Source: Faecalibacterium gallinarum (GTDB taxonomy: Bacteria > Bacillota > Clostridia > Oscillospirales > Ruminococcaceae). Taken from it: a stretch of DNA of 64,000 nucleotides. The stretch covers positions 53,103 through 117,102 of the forward strand of contig NZ_BQKV01000026.1 in assembly GCF_022180365.1 (NCBI RefSeq), in the 5' to 3' direction. A program made the position numbers and the translations under genes. Shown in pieces: positions 1 to 9,543 of the stretch. The notes beneath the pieces were generated by a model. It was not told the DNA's origin. It did no database searches and saw nothing but the letters and a program-made list of their open reading frames with translations. Numbering within the stretch: the stretch's first letter is position 1; every line of letters starts with the position of its first letter.

Positions 1-1
1 G

Positions 2-1822
2 CAGAAACCGGGCCGGTATACCGGCGGCGAGCCCGGCAGCGTGTATAAAGACAAGGACAAGGTGGACGTCCGGTTCGCCTTCTGTTTCCCCGACACCTAT
101 GAGGTGGGCATGTCCTTTTTGGGGGAGAAGATTCTGTACGAGCTGCTCAACGCCCAGCCCAACTGGTGGTGTGAGCGGGCCTTTATGCCCTGGCTGGATA
201 TGAAAGCCGAGATGGAGCGGCTGGGCCTGCCCCTCTACACCCTGGAGAGCAAAGACCCCCTGACCGCCTTTGACGCGGTGGGCTTTACCCTCCAGTACGA
301 GCTGTCCTACACCAATATCCTGGCCATGCTGGACCTGGCGGGGATTCCTTTCTATTCCAGCCAGCGGGATGAGTCCTGGCCCTTGATCGTGGCGGGCGGC
401 CCCTGCGCCTGCAACGCCGAGCCCATCGCGGATTTCTTCGACGTGATCCAGCTGGGGGAGGGGGAGCATCAGCTGCCCTCCATCTGCGCCGAGATTGAGA
501 AGGGCAAAAAAGAGGGCATCTCCAAAAAGGAGCTGCTGCTGCGGATCGCCAAGATCCCCGGGGTTTACATCCCGGCCTTCTATGACATCCGCTACTATGA
601 GGATGGCCGGGTGGAGTCCATCACCCCCAACGAGCCGGGGATTCCTGCCGTCATCACCAAGGCCATCATCAAGGACATGAACGAGTTTGCTCCGCCCACA
701 AACTTTGTTGTCCCTATGGTGGGGGCCATCCAGGACCGGGCCAGCATCGAGGTTCTGCGGGGCTGTGTGCGGGGCTGCCGCTTCTGCCAGGCGGGCTTTT
801 TGTACCGGCCCATGCGCCAGCGGGACGCCGGTCTGCTCAACCGGGCGGCCCAGGACCTCTGCGCCAACACCGGTTATGAGGAGCTGAGCCTTTCCAGCCT
901 TTCCACCTCGGACCACAGTCAGCTGGAAGAGCTGCTGGACGGCCTGAACGAGTGGGCCCCGAAGGAGCACGTCAGCCTGTCCCTGCCTTCTCTGCGGATG
1001 GACAACTTCTCCGAGAGCCTCATCGAAAAGACCACCAAGGTCCGCAAGAGCGGCCTGACCTTCGCCGCCGAGGCCGGCACCCAGCGGCTGCGGGACGTCA
1101 TCAACAAGAACGTCACCTGGGACGAGATTGAAAAGACCTGCAGCATCGCCTTTGCGGCGGGCTACACCTCGGTCAAGCTCTACTTTATGATGGGCCTGCC
1201 CACCGAGACCATGGAAGACATCGAGGGCATCGCCGAGACGGCCCAGAAGGTGGTGGACCTGTTCTATTCCACCCCGGGCCACCCCAAGGGCAAGGGGGTC
1301 CAGGTAACCATCAGCTGTTCCTGCTTTGTGCCGAAACCCCACACTCCCTTCCAGTTCGTGCCCATGGACAGCGCCGAGACCTTGCAGGCCAAGCAGAAGC
1401 ACCTGCTGGAGAGCGTCCACAGCCGGAAGATCAAGGTCAACTACCACGACAGCAAGACCGGCTTCCTGGAGGGTGTTTTCGCCAAGGGCGACCGCCGCTT
1501 GGCGCCGGTGCTGGTGGAAGCCTACAAGCGGGGCTGCTACTTCGACGGGTGGGAGGAGTGCTTCAAGTACGACACCTGGCTCCAGACCTTCGCCGATCTC
1601 GGGGTGGACCCCCATTTCTACTGCAACCGCCCCATCGGGCTGGACGAGGTGACCCCCTGGGCCCACATGGATTACGGCATCACCCACGAATATCTGGTGC
1701 GGGAATACAAAAAGGCGCTGGCCGCGCAGACCACGCCGCCCTGCAACCGCGCCTGCAACGCCTGCGGCGCAAACCATCTGTTAGGAGGGCCCTGCTTTGA
1801 TTACAGTCAGAATCTGGTTTGA
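2..1822 (+). CDS. B12-binding radical SAM protein, TIGR03960 family (5' end outside window)
   Basis: The reading frame is open from the first bases, so the start lies upstream; the GTG at 41 is internal. The radical SAM cluster motif CxxxCxxC is seen in GCVRGCRFCQAG (nt 761-796) and binds a 4Fe-4S cluster and SAM. The N-terminal part (DTYEVGMSFLG, then VAGGPCACNAEP) looks like the cobalamin-binding-type fold of this family. A Cys-rich tail (CNRACNACGAN) closes the protein. The gene ends inside the next gene, a DUF2344 protein; in many bacteria the two are neighbours or fused, so they are probably translationally coupled and work together. The substrate is unknown; a role in RNA or cofactor modification is only inference. 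Family assignment is firm, function is not. Confidence 0.9.
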   Translation, partial: QKPGRYTGGEPGSVYKDKDKVDVRFAFCFPDTYEVGMSFLGEKILYELLNAQPNWWCERAFMPWLDMKAEMERLGLPLYTLESKDPLTAFDAVGFTLQYELSYTNILAMLDLAGIPFYSSQRDESWPLIVAGGPCACNAEPIADFFDVIQLGEGEHQLPSICAEIEKGKKEGISKKELLLRIAKIPGVYIPAFYDIRYYEDGRVESITPNEPGIPAVITKAIIKDMNEFAPPTNFVVPMVGAIQDRASIEVLRGCVRGCRFCQAGFLYRPMRQRDAGLLNRAAQDLCANTGYEELSLSSLSTSDHSQLEELLDGLNEWAPKEHVSLSLPSLRMDNFSESLIEKTTKVRKSGLTFAAEAGTQRLRDVINKNVTWDEIEKTCSIAFAAGYTSVKLYFMMGLPTETMEDIEGIAETAQKVVDLFYSTPGHPKGKGVQVTISCSCFVPKPHTPFQFVPMDSAETLQAKQKHLLESVHSRKIKVNYHDSKTGFLEGVFAKGDRRLAPVLVEAYKRGCYFDGWEECFKYDTWLQTFADLGVDPHFYCNRPIGLDEVTPWAHMDYGITHEYLVREYKKALAAQTTPPCNRACNACGANHLLGGPCFDYSQNLV

Positions 1823-2441
1823 AAAACGGGACGAGGCGTCCTATATCTCCCTGCTGGATATGCAGCGGGTGATGCAGCGGGTGCTCAAGCGCAGCGGCCT
1901 GCCGGTCTGGCACACCCTGGGGTTTAACCCCCACATCTATATGACCTTTTCCTGCCCGCTGTCCCTGGGGCAGGAGAGCCTGTGCGAGAGTGTGGATGTG
2001 AAAACCGAGGCCGAGGCCCCGGATTTTGCCCAGTGGCAGCAGGCGCTGAACGCCATCATGCCGGCGGGCATCCATGTGTTCCGGGTGGAGCCGGTGCAGA
2101 TGAAGGCGGACAAAATCGCCTACGCCTGCTACACCATCAGCTACCCGGCGGCGGCCCGGGCGGTTCTGGAACAGTATAACGCCCTGGCCGCTGCCCCCGT
2201 GGAGAAAAAGAGCAAGCGGGGCAAAAAGGAGATCGACCTCAAAGCCTATGTCCCGGCCCTGGAACTGAAGGAGGCAGGGGAGCGGGTGGAGTTTTCGGTC
2301 TGCCTGCCCGCCGCCCAGGAGCTCAACCTGAACCCGGCCCTTCTGACCGGCTTTCTGGAGGAGAAATTCGGCCTCTCGGCCGCCGAGGCGGGCATCCTGC
2401 GCACCGCGCTTTTGACCGCCCAAAAGACCCCTTTCTGCTAA
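1797..2441 (+). CDS. DUF2344 / TIGR03936 family radical SAM-associated protein
   Basis: A 214-residue protein beginning at TTG 1797, 8 nt after an AGGAGGG ribosome site (1782-1788). It overlaps the 3' end of the radical SAM gene by 26 nt. The N-terminus (VRIWFEKRDEASYISLLDMQ, then GFNPHIYMTFSCPLSLG) matches the DUF2344 family, which is found next to or fused to TIGR03960 radical SAM proteins. The biochemical role is undescribed; the overlap suggests it is an obligate partner of the upstream enzyme. No membrane segment or signal peptide is seen. Confidence 0.88.
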   Translation: MITVRIWFEKRDEASYISLLDMQRVMQRVLKRSGLPVWHTLGFNPHIYMTFSCPLSLGQESLCESVDVKTEAEAPDFAQWQQALNAIMPAGIHVFRVEPVQMKADKIAYACYTISYPAAARAVLEQYNALAAAPVEKKSKRGKKEIDLKAYVPALELKEAGERVEFSVCLPAAQELNLNPALLTGFLEEKFGLSAAEAGILRTALLTAQKTPFC

Positions 2442-2496
2442 GAGAGAGACTTTTGCGCAAAACAGAAAAAATTCGCATCTTTTTTCGGCAAATCGC

Positions 2497-2525
2497 TTGC
2501 ATCCACACGGCATTTGTGCTATCAT
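2497..2525 (+). promoter_or_regulatory. Sigma-A-type promoter of rplS
   Basis: TTGCAT (2497-2502) and TATCAT (2520-2525) are separated by 17 nt, in an AT-rich gap following the DUF2344 gene. The start of transcription would be near 2532, giving a leader of about 115 nt before rplS. Confidence 0.7.
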
Positions 2526-2531
2526 ATTAGG

Positions 2532-2648
2532 GCGTTAGTGTCCGCTGAAACCACAGCGGGGTTAATGACACAATCATTAAACGGGCGGTCCTCTGACGGC
2601 TGAAAGGCAGCCGTGTATGAACGTCTAAAAACAAATGGAGGAACAAAA
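2532..2648 (+). promoter_or_regulatory. Structured 5' leader of rplS (L19-leader-like)
   Basis: Three consecutive hairpins precede the start codon: CCGCTG/CAGCGG (2542-2547/2554-2559), TTAATGA/TCATTAA (2562-2568/2574-2580) and ACGGCTG/CAGCCGT (2596-2602/2608-2614). Firmicutes are known to carry an autoregulatory L19 leader in front of rplS. The position and structure fit, but membership in that RNA family was not tested with a covariance model. Confidence 0.5.
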
Positions 2649-2990
2649 ATGGACGCACTGAAGATTATTTCCGAGGGCTGCATCAAGGCTGAGCGCCCCG
2701 AGTTCAACGTTGGCGACACCGTTCGCGTGGACGTTCGCATCAAGGAAGGCGAGCGTGAGCGTATTCAGGCTTTCGAGGGCACCGTCATTGCCAAGAAGCA
2801 CGGCGGCGTGGCCGAGACCTTTACCGTTCGCCGCGTGGCTTACGGTGTCGGCATCGAGCGCGTTTTCCCCATCAACAGCCCCTTCGTTGAGAAGGTCACC
2901 GTTGTCCGCAAGGGCAAGGTCCGTCGCGCCAAGCTGTTCTATCTGCGTGGCCGCACCGGCAAGGCTGCCAAGGTCAAGAGCAGCATCTGA
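2649..2990 (+). CDS. rplS: 50S ribosomal protein L19
   Basis: 113 residues, the usual length for bL19. The family core is visible: [16 protein letters not shown], then [13 protein letters not shown] and the C-terminal [20 protein letters not shown]19 sits at the 30S/50S interface. The start is ATG 2649, preceded by GGAGG at 2637-2641; the earlier in-frame GTG at 2613 lies inside a leader hairpin and is not preferred. The gene stands alone between its own promoter and a strong terminator. Confidence 0.97.
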   Translation: MDALKIISEGCIKAERPEFNVGDTVRVDVRIKEGERERIQAFEGTVIAKKHGGVAETFTVRRVAYGVGIERVFPINSPFVEKVTVVRKGKVRRAKLFYLRGRTGKAAKVKSSI

Positions 2991-3011
2991 TTATCTGCAA
3001 GTTCAAAAGGG

Positions 3012-3040
3012 AAAAGGGACACTTGTTGTCCCTTTTTTCT
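3012..3040 (+). terminator. Rho-independent terminator after rplS
   Basis: A perfect 10-bp stem (3012-3021 with 3027-3036), loop of 5, whose 3' arm runs into a T tract. It ends the rplS transcript before lepB. Confidence 0.88.
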
Positions 3041-3096
3041 TTATTTATCTTCGGGCAGTCGAACAAGGCGGCCGCACCGGAATGTGAGGCGAGACC

Positions 3097-3654
3097 ATGA
3101 AAGAATCCAAACACGCAAATCAGCCCCCAATTTCCAAAGAACAGAACCAGCTGGAATGGTTCGAGACCCTGGTTTCGGCCGTGGTGGTTCTGGTGCTGGT
3201 TTTCTCCTTCTTTTTCCGGATCATTCAGGTGGACGGCAGCTCCATGGTTCCGACCCTGCACAACGGCGACCGGCTGATTGTCTGGGGGGCGGGCTACACC
3301 CCGGAGCGGGGGGACGTGGTGATCGTGGACGGGGACACCGTCTACGGCAAGCCGCTGGTCAAACGGGTCATCGCCAAGGGCGGCGACACCATCTTGATTG
3401 ACTATGCCACCGGCGAGGTGGTGGTCAACGGCCAGCTGCTGGACGAGCCCTATCTGGCCGAGCCCACCCGGCTGGGCTATGACATCGAGTTCCCCTATAC
3501 AGTGCCGGAAGGCGCCCTCTTTGTGATGGGGGACAACCGCAACGCATCGCTGGACAGCCGCTCGTCCCAGATCGGCTGCATCCCCGAAACTGACATTTTG
3601 GGCAAGGTTCTGGTCTGCTTTTTGCCCCTTGAAGATATGGGAGTGGTAGAATGA
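3097..3654 (+). CDS. lepB: Signal peptidase I
   Basis: A 185-residue single-pass membrane protease that removes signal peptides on the outer face of the membrane. A transmembrane segment spans roughly residues 24-44. The catalytic serine motif DGSSMVPTL gives Ser49 and the general-base lysine is Lys89 in VKRVIAKGGD; the conserved MGDNRNASLDSR box follows. This is the short Gram-positive (SipS-like) form. The stop overlaps the start of rbgA by 4 nt (ATGA), starting a coupled run lepB-rbgA-rnhB-yraN. Confidence 0.96.
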   Translation: MKESKHANQPPISKEQNQLEWFETLVSAVVVLVLVFSFFFRIIQVDGSSMVPTLHNGDRLIVWGAGYTPERGDVVIVDGDTVYGKPLVKRVIAKGGDTILIDYATGEVVVNGQLLDEPYLAEPTRLGYDIEFPYTVPEGALFVMGDNRNASLDSRSSQIGCIPETDILGKVLVCFLPLEDMGVVE

Positions 3655-4574
3655 AAAACGAAGAACTGCAGTTTGCCAACCAGTATAACATCCAGTGGTT
3701 CCCGGGCCATATGGCCAAGACCCTGCGGATGATGGAGCAGGAGATCCAGCATGTGGACGCCAGTCTGGTGCTGCTGGATGCCCGGATTCCTCTGTCCAGC
3801 CTGAACCCGGAGATCGAGCGGATCACCGCCCGCAAACCCAAACTCTACGCACTGAACAAGGCCGACCTGGCCGATCCCGTGGTGACGGAAGAGTGGATCC
3901 GGTATTTCCGGGCCGCCGACGCCGGCTGTGTGGCCATCAGCGCCAAGCAGAAGGGGGGCGCTGCCGCCGTCAAAACCGCCATTGAGCGGGAGCTGGCCGA
4001 GCTTCTGGCCCGCCGCCAGGTGCGGGGAATGGGCGGGGCCAAAACTCAGGTGATGCTCTGCGGCATCCCCAACGTGGGCAAATCCACCTTTATCAATACC
4101 TTCGCCGGCGCGGCCCGGGCCAAAGCCGCCGACCGCCCCGGCGTCACCAAGGGCAAACAGTGGGTCAGCACCGACAAGTTCGATCTGCTGGACATGCCCG
4201 GCGTTCTCTGGAAGAAATTCGACTCCAAAGCCACCGCCTCTAATCTGGCCTTTATCGGCTCCATCAAGGACGATATCCTGGATATTGAGGAGCTGGCCAT
4301 GAACCTGTTGGACGAGGTGCGCCGCAACTATCCCGACCTGGTGGCCCAGCGGTACAACCTGGACGCCGAGACTCTCCGGCTGCCCCCCTATGAGCTGATG
4401 GAGGCCATCGGCCGGAAGCGGGGCCTGCTGGTGCGGGGCGGCGAGGTGAACACCGAGCGGTGCGCCATTATGCTGGTGGACGAGTTCCGGGCCTGCAAGT
4501 GGGGCCGGATCTCCCTGGAGCGCCCGCCCCAGCGGGATGACCTGGCGGATTTCGCCGAGGAGGACGAGGAATGA
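3651..4574 (+). CDS. rbgA: Ribosome biogenesis GTPase RbgA (YlqF)
   Basis: A 307-residue circularly permuted GTPase needed for late 50S assembly. The motif order is permuted as expected: G4 NKAD (69-72) comes before the P-loop GIPNVGKST (138-146) and G3 DMPG (181-184). The N-terminal WFPGHMAK signature of YlqF/MTG1 proteins is present. It overlaps lepB upstream and rnhB downstream by 4 nt each, so translation is coupled. The lepB-rbgA-rnhB order is common in Firmicutes. Confidence 0.96.
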   Translation: MKNEELQFANQYNIQWFPGHMAKTLRMMEQEIQHVDASLVLLDARIPLSSLNPEIERITARKPKLYALNKADLADPVVTEEWIRYFRAADAGCVAISAKQKGGAAAVKTAIERELAELLARRQVRGMGGAKTQVMLCGIPNVGKSTFINTFAGAARAKAADRPGVTKGKQWVSTDKFDLLDMPGVLWKKFDSKATASNLAFIGSIKDDILDIEELAMNLLDEVRRNYPDLVAQRYNLDAETLRLPPYELMEAIGRKRGLLVRGGEVNTERCAIMLVDEFRACKWGRISLERPPQRDDLADFAEEDEE

Positions 4575-5215
4575 AACGCCGGACCGACGAGGAAATCTCC
4601 CGCCCGCTCTATGAATACGACGCCGCCATCCGGGCCCAGTACGGCTGCTTTGCCGGGGTAGACGAGGCGGGGCGGGGGCCGCTCTGCGGGCCGGTCTGTG
4701 TGGCGGCCTGCATCCTGGACCCCGAAAACCCGGTGCACGGGATCAACGACTCCAAAAAGCTCTCCGAGAAAAAGCGGGAGGAGCTTTTCGACGAGATCTG
4801 CCAGAAGGCTCTGGCTTACAAAATTGTCTTTGTGGGGCCCGAGATCATCGACCGGGACAACATCCTCAACGCCACCATGGGCGGGATGTGCCAGGCAGTG
4901 GAAGGGCTGGACATTGTCCCCAACCTGGTTCTGGTGGACGGCAACCGCTGCCCATCGGCTCTGGCGCTGCCCAGTCAGCCGGTGGTAAAAGGGGACGCCA
5001 CCAGCGCCAGCATCGGCGCGGCATCCATTCTGGCCAAGGTCAGCCGGGACCGGTATATGCTGGAACTGGACCGGCAGTACCCCCAGTACCAGCTGGCCAA
5101 GCACAAAGGCTACCCCACCCAGCAGCACTACGCACTGCTGGAAGAATACGGCATCCAGCCTTTTTATCGCCGCAGCTTTTTGAAAAAGTGGCACGGCAAA
5201 AAGGAGGATCTGTAA
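4571..5215 (+). CDS. rnhB: Ribonuclease HII
   Basis: A 214-residue endonuclease that removes RNA, including single ribonucleotides, from DNA duplexes. The active-site block [14 protein letters not shown] carries Asp31 and Glu32; a further acidic residue is Asp123 in LVDGN, and [13 protein letters not shown] is typical of type 2 RNase H. An ATGA overlap with rbgA indicates translational coupling; the yraN start is 2 nt past the stop. Confidence 0.96.
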   Translation: MKRRTDEEISRPLYEYDAAIRAQYGCFAGVDEAGRGPLCGPVCVAACILDPENPVHGINDSKKLSEKKREELFDEICQKALAYKIVFVGPEIIDRDNILNATMGGMCQAVEGLDIVPNLVLVDGNRCPSALALPSQPVVKGDATSASIGAASILAKVSRDRYMLELDRQYPQYQLAKHKGYPTQQHYALLEEYGIQPFYRRSFLKKWHGKKEDL

Positions 5216-5216
5216 A

Positions 5217-5582
5217 ATGGATCGGGCCGAGACCGGCCGCCGTGGGGAACAGGCAGCGGCCCGGTATTATCTCGACCGGGGCTATACCTTGAAAACCCAT
5301 AATTACCATACCCGGCTGGGGGAGCTGGATCTGGTTCTGCTCTCGCCGGAAGGGGAGCTGATCCTCTGCGAGGTCAAAACCCGCAGCGCCGGCGCTCTGG
5401 CCCGGCCTGCCGCAGCGGTCAGCCCCGCAAAGCAGGCCCGGCTGATCCGGGCGGCCCAGCAGTACCTTCAGGAGACGGGGCAGAGTGATATGCCCGTCCG
5501 TTTTGATGTGGCGGAAGTGATTCCTCTTGACACGGGGCGCTGGATGGTACATATTATAAAGGGCGCATTTACCTGCGATTAG
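5217..5582 (+). CDS. yraN: YraN family (UPF0102) endonuclease-like protein
   Basis: A 121-residue protein with the PD-(D/E)XK-type core GELDLVLLSPEG...LILCEVKTR. The family resembles Holliday-junction-resolvase folds and usually sits after rnhB, as here. The GRRGEQAAARYYLDRGY N-terminus is diagnostic. The cellular role is not well established. It is the last gene of the lepB-rbgA-rnhB-yraN run. Confidence 0.93.
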   Translation: MDRAETGRRGEQAAARYYLDRGYTLKTHNYHTRLGELDLVLLSPEGELILCEVKTRSAGALARPAAAVSPAKQARLIRAAQQYLQETGQSDMPVRFDVAEVIPLDTGRWMVHIIKGAFTCD

Positions 5583-5658
5583 CAGGGCGCAGATGGGAAA
5601 GTATAGGGAAATGTGCCGGCCTGTGGGGGCCGGACCAAGCCGAAAAGGAGCGATTACA

Positions 5659-7119
5659 ATGCAATTTTTCAGCACACGAGATTACAGCCGGAAAGTGACT
5701 TCCTCGGAGGCGATTGCGCAGGGCCTGTCGGGTGAGGGCGGTCTGTTTGTACCGGAGACCTTCCCCCAGGTGGACGCGCAGGAGCTCTGCACCTTGGACT
5801 ATCCGACCATGGCCGCTTCCATCCTCGGCCAGTATCTGACCGATTACGATCCGGCGTTTCTGCTCCGGGCCGCAGAAAAGACCTATGGCCCCGCCTTTGG
5901 CGGCAAGCCCGACGTTCTGGCCCCTGTGTCGGATTCTCTCTACGCGCTGGAGCTGTGGCATGGGCCGACCTGTGCCTTTAAGGACTACGCTTTGCAGCTG
6001 ATGCCCAAGCTCCTGGTGGAAGCCAAGCGCAATCTGGGCCGCACCGAAAAGACCCTGATCCTGGTGGCCACCAGCGGCGACACCGGCAAGGCCGCCCTGG
6101 ACGGTTACCACGATATCCCCGGGGTGGAGATTGCGGTCTTTTATCCCACCGGCGGCACCAGCGAGATCCAGCGGCTCCAGATGGCCACCCAGGAAGGGGA
6201 GAACGTCGCCGTCTACGCCGTCCGGGGCAACTTTGACGATGCCCAGACCGGCGTCAAGCGGGTCTTTGCCGACAAAGAGATCGCCGCCCGGCTGGCCGAG
6301 CGGAACATCCGCCTCTCCAGCGCCAACTCCATCAACTGGGGGCGGCTGGTGCCCCAGATCGTCTACTACTTCGCCGCTTATGGCCAGCTGGTCCGGGGCG
6401 GGAAGATTCACTTCGGCGACGAGGTGGACTTCTGTGTCCCCACCGGCAACTTCGGCGATATTCTGGCCGGTTACTACGCCAAGCGGATGGGCCTGCCGGT
6501 GGGCCGGCTGGTCTGCGCTTCCAACAAAAACAATGTCCTGACCGATTTCCTCGAGACGGGCACCTATACTGCCAAGCGGGAGTTCTACAAGACTTCTTCG
6601 CCCAGCATGGACATTCTGGTCTCTTCCAACCTGGAGCGGCTGCTCTGCCATGTCACCGGCAGCGACGCCGAGGTTGCATCCCTGATGCGGCAGCTCAGCG
6701 AGCAGGGGAGCTACACCGTCCGGCCCGAGACCCTGGCCGCCATCCAGGAGAGTTTTGCCTGCGGCTGGGCCTCGGAGGAAGAGGTGGCCGCCGAGATCCG
6801 CGCCCGCTACGAGCAGAACGGCTATCTCTGCGATACCCACACGGCGGTGGCCTTCCATGTGGCGGCGCGCCAGCAGCGGGCAGGGGTGCCCATGGTGGTT
6901 CTCTCCACCGCCTCGCCCTTCAAGTTCCCCCGCAGCGTGCTGGCCGCCCTGGGCCAGGAAGCCCCGGAGAACGATTTCGAGGCCATGCAGGCCCTGGAGC
7001 AGGCCACCGGGCGCACCGCCCCGGCCAGCCTGGCCGCCCTGCGGCAGAAGGCCGAGCGGTTTAACACCGTCATCGACCCGGCCGAGATCGCCCAGGTGGC
7101 GCTGAGCTATCAGCAGTAA
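5659..7119 (+). CDS. thrC: Threonine synthase
   Basis: A 486-residue PLP enzyme that converts O-phosphohomoserine to threonine. Lys108 in HGPTCAFKDYALQ is the expected PLP lysine; SGDTGKAALDGY and the phosphate-binding PTGNFGDILAGYYAK segment are clear. The start is ATG 5659 with AAAAGGAG at 5643-5650; the ATG at 5593 upstream would add 22 residues with no family similarity. The N-terminal MQFFSTRD and RKVTSSEAIAQGLSGEGGLFVP fit the class that starts 'F.STR'. It has no thr neighbours here. Confidence 0.96.
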   Translation: MQFFSTRDYSRKVTSSEAIAQGLSGEGGLFVPETFPQVDAQELCTLDYPTMAASILGQYLTDYDPAFLLRAAEKTYGPAFGGKPDVLAPVSDSLYALELWHGPTCAFKDYALQLMPKLLVEAKRNLGRTEKTLILVATSGDTGKAALDGYHDIPGVEIAVFYPTGGTSEIQRLQMATQEGENVAVYAVRGNFDDAQTGVKRVFADKEIAARLAERNIRLSSANSINWGRLVPQIVYYFAAYGQLVRGGKIHFGDEVDFCVPTGNFGDILAGYYAKRMGLPVGRLVCASNKNNVLTDFLETGTYTAKREFYKTSSPSMDILVSSNLERLLCHVTGSDAEVASLMRQLSEQGSYTVRPETLAAIQESFACGWASEEEVAAEIRARYEQNGYLCDTHTAVAFHVAARQQRAGVPMVVLSTASPFKFPRSVLAALGQEAPENDFEAMQALEQATGRTAPASLAALRQKAERFNTVIDPAEIAQVALSYQQ

Positions 7120-7194
7120 CCCCCACAAATCCAAATCCACCGGGCCTGCCCAGCCCCAGGCGGTCGAACAGTCCGCAGAACAGGAGAAACAACG

Positions 7195-7878
7195 ATGGCT
7201 CTTTTTGTGCTTGGCGACCCGCACCTGTCCTTGGGCGCGGCCAAGCCAATGGATATCTTCCCCGGCTGGAACGGCTACGTTGAACGGCTGGAGAGCAACT
7301 GGCGAAAGCTGGTTCGGCCGGAAGATACCGTAGTGTTGGCGGGGGATATCAGCTGGGCCATGCGGTTGACCGATACCCGGCACGATTTTGCTTTTCTGCA
7401 AAGTCTCCCCGGGCAGAAGCTCATCCTGAAAGGGAACCACGACTACTGGTGGACTACCGCCAACAAAATGAAGGAATACTTTAAGGCGCAGGGGTTCGAC
7501 ACCCTGCACCTGCTGCACAACAATTCTTACAGCGTGGAGGGCTACTCCATCTGCGGCACCCGCGGGTGGCTGTTCGATGTGGACGAGCCCCACGACGAAA
7601 AGGTGATGAACCGGGAGATCGGCCGGCTCAAGATGAGTCTGGACGCCGCCGAGCCCGGGCAGGAGAAACTGGTCTTTCTCCACTATCCGCCGGTGTACAC
7701 CAACGCCAGCGCCCCCGAGATCGTCGCCACACTGAAAGAATACGGCGTGAAACGCTGTTTTTACGGTCATCTGCACGGTACAGCGATCCGTTTTGCCGTG
7801 CAGGGGGATGTGGAGGGCATCCGTTACAAGCTCATCAGCGCGGACGGACTGCGTTTCTGCCCCTACAAAATCACCTGA
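7195..7878 (+). CDS. Calcineurin-like metallophosphoesterase
   Basis: A 227-residue cytosolic protein with all metallophosphoesterase blocks in order: GDPHLS (7-12), GDISW, GNHDYWW, HYPP and GHLHG. These bind a dinuclear metal centre and cleave phosphoesters. The substrate cannot be read from sequence. It is a YkuE/YpbG-like single-domain form common in Clostridia. The AGGAG site at 7182-7186 fits ATG 7195. It sits alone between thrC and tig. Confidence 0.9.
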   Translation: MALFVLGDPHLSLGAAKPMDIFPGWNGYVERLESNWRKLVRPEDTVVLAGDISWAMRLTDTRHDFAFLQSLPGQKLILKGNHDYWWTTANKMKEYFKAQGFDTLHLLHNNSYSVEGYSICGTRGWLFDVDEPHDEKVMNREIGRLKMSLDAAEPGQEKLVFLHYPPVYTNASAPEIVATLKEYGVKRCFYGHLHGTAIRFAVQGDVEGIRYKLISADGLRFCPYKIT

Positions 7879-7914
7879 ACCTGGAAAAGAAATTCCAAAA
7901 AGCTGAAAAAATGG

Positions 7915-7944
7915 CTGGCAATTCATCTCTAAGCGTGATATAAT
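7915..7944 (+). promoter_or_regulatory. Promoter of tig
   Basis: A consensus TATAAT (7939-7944) with a weak CTGGCA (7915-7920) 18 nt upstream. The roughly 120-nt leader contains a hairpin TGTGCGC/GCGCACA (7978-7984/8003-8009). Confidence 0.6.
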
Positions 7945-8073
7945 AAACGCTGACGCGATTGTTGCACCCCAAGAGCGTGTGCGCTGATAGCTCGTATAAA
8001 TGGCGCACAGCGCAGGTGCAGGGCAGGCGAGACCTGGCCCGGCACGAAATACTTTGAGCGGAGGATAAACAAA

Positions 8074-9387
8074 ATGAATCTCATCAAGTGCGAAAAGCTC
8101 GAAAAGAGCATGGCTGAACTGCAGTTTTCCATCGACGCCGCGGCTTTCAAGGCCGAGGTCGAGAAGGTTTTTAAGACTGAAGGCAAAAAGTACACCGTTC
8201 AGGGCTTCCGCAAGGGCAAGGCTCCCCGTTCTCTGATCGAAAAGATGTACGGCGCTGACGTGTTCACCTACGACGCCATCAACAACCTGTTCCCGGCTGA
8301 GTACGAGGCCGCTGTGGCTGCCGCCGCCATTGAGGCTGTGGGCCGCCCCGAGGTCACCGTCGAGTCTGCCAGCGAGCAGGACGGCGTGGTTCTGACCGTT
8401 AAGGTCGCTGTGAAGCCCGAGGTCAAGATCGGCGCTTACACCGGTTTGAACGTGGAGAAGACCGTCCATACTGTGGAGGAGTCCACCGTCGAGGCCGAGC
8501 TCAAGCGCGTGCAGGAGCGTGCTGCCCGGGAGATGACCCGTGAGGGCGCTGCTGAGAACGGCGATATCGTGGACATCGACTTCGAGGGCTTCCAGGACGG
8601 CGTCGCCTTTGAGGGCGGCAAGGCTGAGCACTACCAGCTGACCCTGGGCAGCGGCAGCTTCATCCCCGGCTTCGAGGATCAGATCGTGGGCCACAGCGCC
8701 GGCGAGGAGTTCGACGTTAACGTGACCTTCCCCGCCGAGTATCAGGCTGAGCAGCTGGCCGGCAAGCCCGCTGTCTTCAAGATCAAGCTGCACGAGGTCA
8801 AGTACAAGGAGCTGCCCGCTCTGGACGACGAGCTGGCCAAGGATTGCTCCGAGTACGACACTCTGGAGGAGTTCAAGGAGTCCATCCGCAAGTCCAACCA
8901 GGAGCAGCTGGACAAGCAGGACGACTTGGCTGTTGAGAACGCTCTGGTCGATCAGGTGGTCGAGGGCATGGAGGCTGAGATTCCCCAGGCTATGTACGAC
9001 ACCCGGATGGACGAGATGGTCAACGACTTCGCATTCCGTGTGGAGCAGCAGGGCCTGAGCCTGGACAATTACCTGAAGTATATGGGCCAGACCATGGAGC
9101 AGTTCCGTGCTTCCTTCATGCCCCAGGCTGAGAAGCAGGTCAAGATCCGTCTGGCTCTGGAGGCTGTGGCTCAGGCTGAGAACATCATCGCTTCCGACGA
9201 GGATGTGGACGCTGAGATCAAGCGGATCGCCGATCAGTACAAGATGGAAGAGTCCAAGGTCCGCGAGCTGGTCAACCTGGATGACCTGAAGAAGGATCTG
9301 GCCATCAACAAGGCGATTGACTTCATCAAGAGCCACGCCAATGTCGTGGAAAAGGCCGCTCAGGCCGATGCACCTGCCGCAGAGTAA
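8074..9387 (+). CDS. tig: Trigger factor (ribosome-associated chaperone / prolyl isomerase)
   Basis: 437 residues, full length. The N-terminal ribosome-binding domain has the signature GFRKGKAPRSLIEK (about 46-59); the FKBP-type PPIase domain follows (GDIVDIDFEGF...GSGSFIPGFEDQ), then the long helical C-terminal domain. It binds nascent chains at the ribosome exit tunnel. It has its own promoter and is followed by a long hairpin before clpP; the tig-clpP-clpX order is conserved in Firmicutes and other bacteria. Confidence 0.98.
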   Translation: MNLIKCEKLEKSMAELQFSIDAAAFKAEVEKVFKTEGKKYTVQGFRKGKAPRSLIEKMYGADVFTYDAINNLFPAEYEAAVAAAAIEAVGRPEVTVESASEQDGVVLTVKVAVKPEVKIGAYTGLNVEKTVHTVEESTVEAELKRVQERAAREMTREGAAENGDIVDIDFEGFQDGVAFEGGKAEHYQLTLGSGSFIPGFEDQIVGHSAGEEFDVNVTFPAEYQAEQLAGKPAVFKIKLHEVKYKELPALDDELAKDCSEYDTLEEFKESIRKSNQEQLDKQDDLAVENALVDQVVEGMEAEIPQAMYDTRMDEMVNDFAFRVEQQGLSLDNYLKYMGQTMEQFRASFMPQAEKQVKIRLALEAVAQAENIIASDEDVDAEIKRIADQYKMEESKVRELVNLDDLKKDLAINKAIDFIKSHANVVEKAAQADAPAAE

Positions 9388-9457
9388 TTCTGCCCGGGCT
9401 GCACGCGTGCTGAGCCAGCCCCGCCAAAGGGGACAGCCCGGCAAGCAAATGTTGTTT

Positions 9458-9505
9458 AAATTGACCGATGCGGCGGTTTTTGTGCAGCCGCATCGGTCAA
9501 TTTTG
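9458..9505 (+). terminator. Long hairpin terminator between tig and clpP
   Basis: A perfect 17-bp stem (9458-9474 with 9487-9503) with a 12-nt loop and a short T run. It separates the tig and clpP transcripts; no convincing promoter for clpP was found in the 40 nt left before its start, so partial read-through is possible. Confidence 0.85.
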
Positions 9506-9543
9506 CAAAAACCTGAACCAGTTTAATTTGGGAGGCGAATTAT

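Noticed and set aside
5569..9444. A 1291-codon open frame on the minus strand
   Set aside because: It lies opposite four well-identified + genes; GC-rich codon bias keeps the antisense frame open. No family motif is seen.
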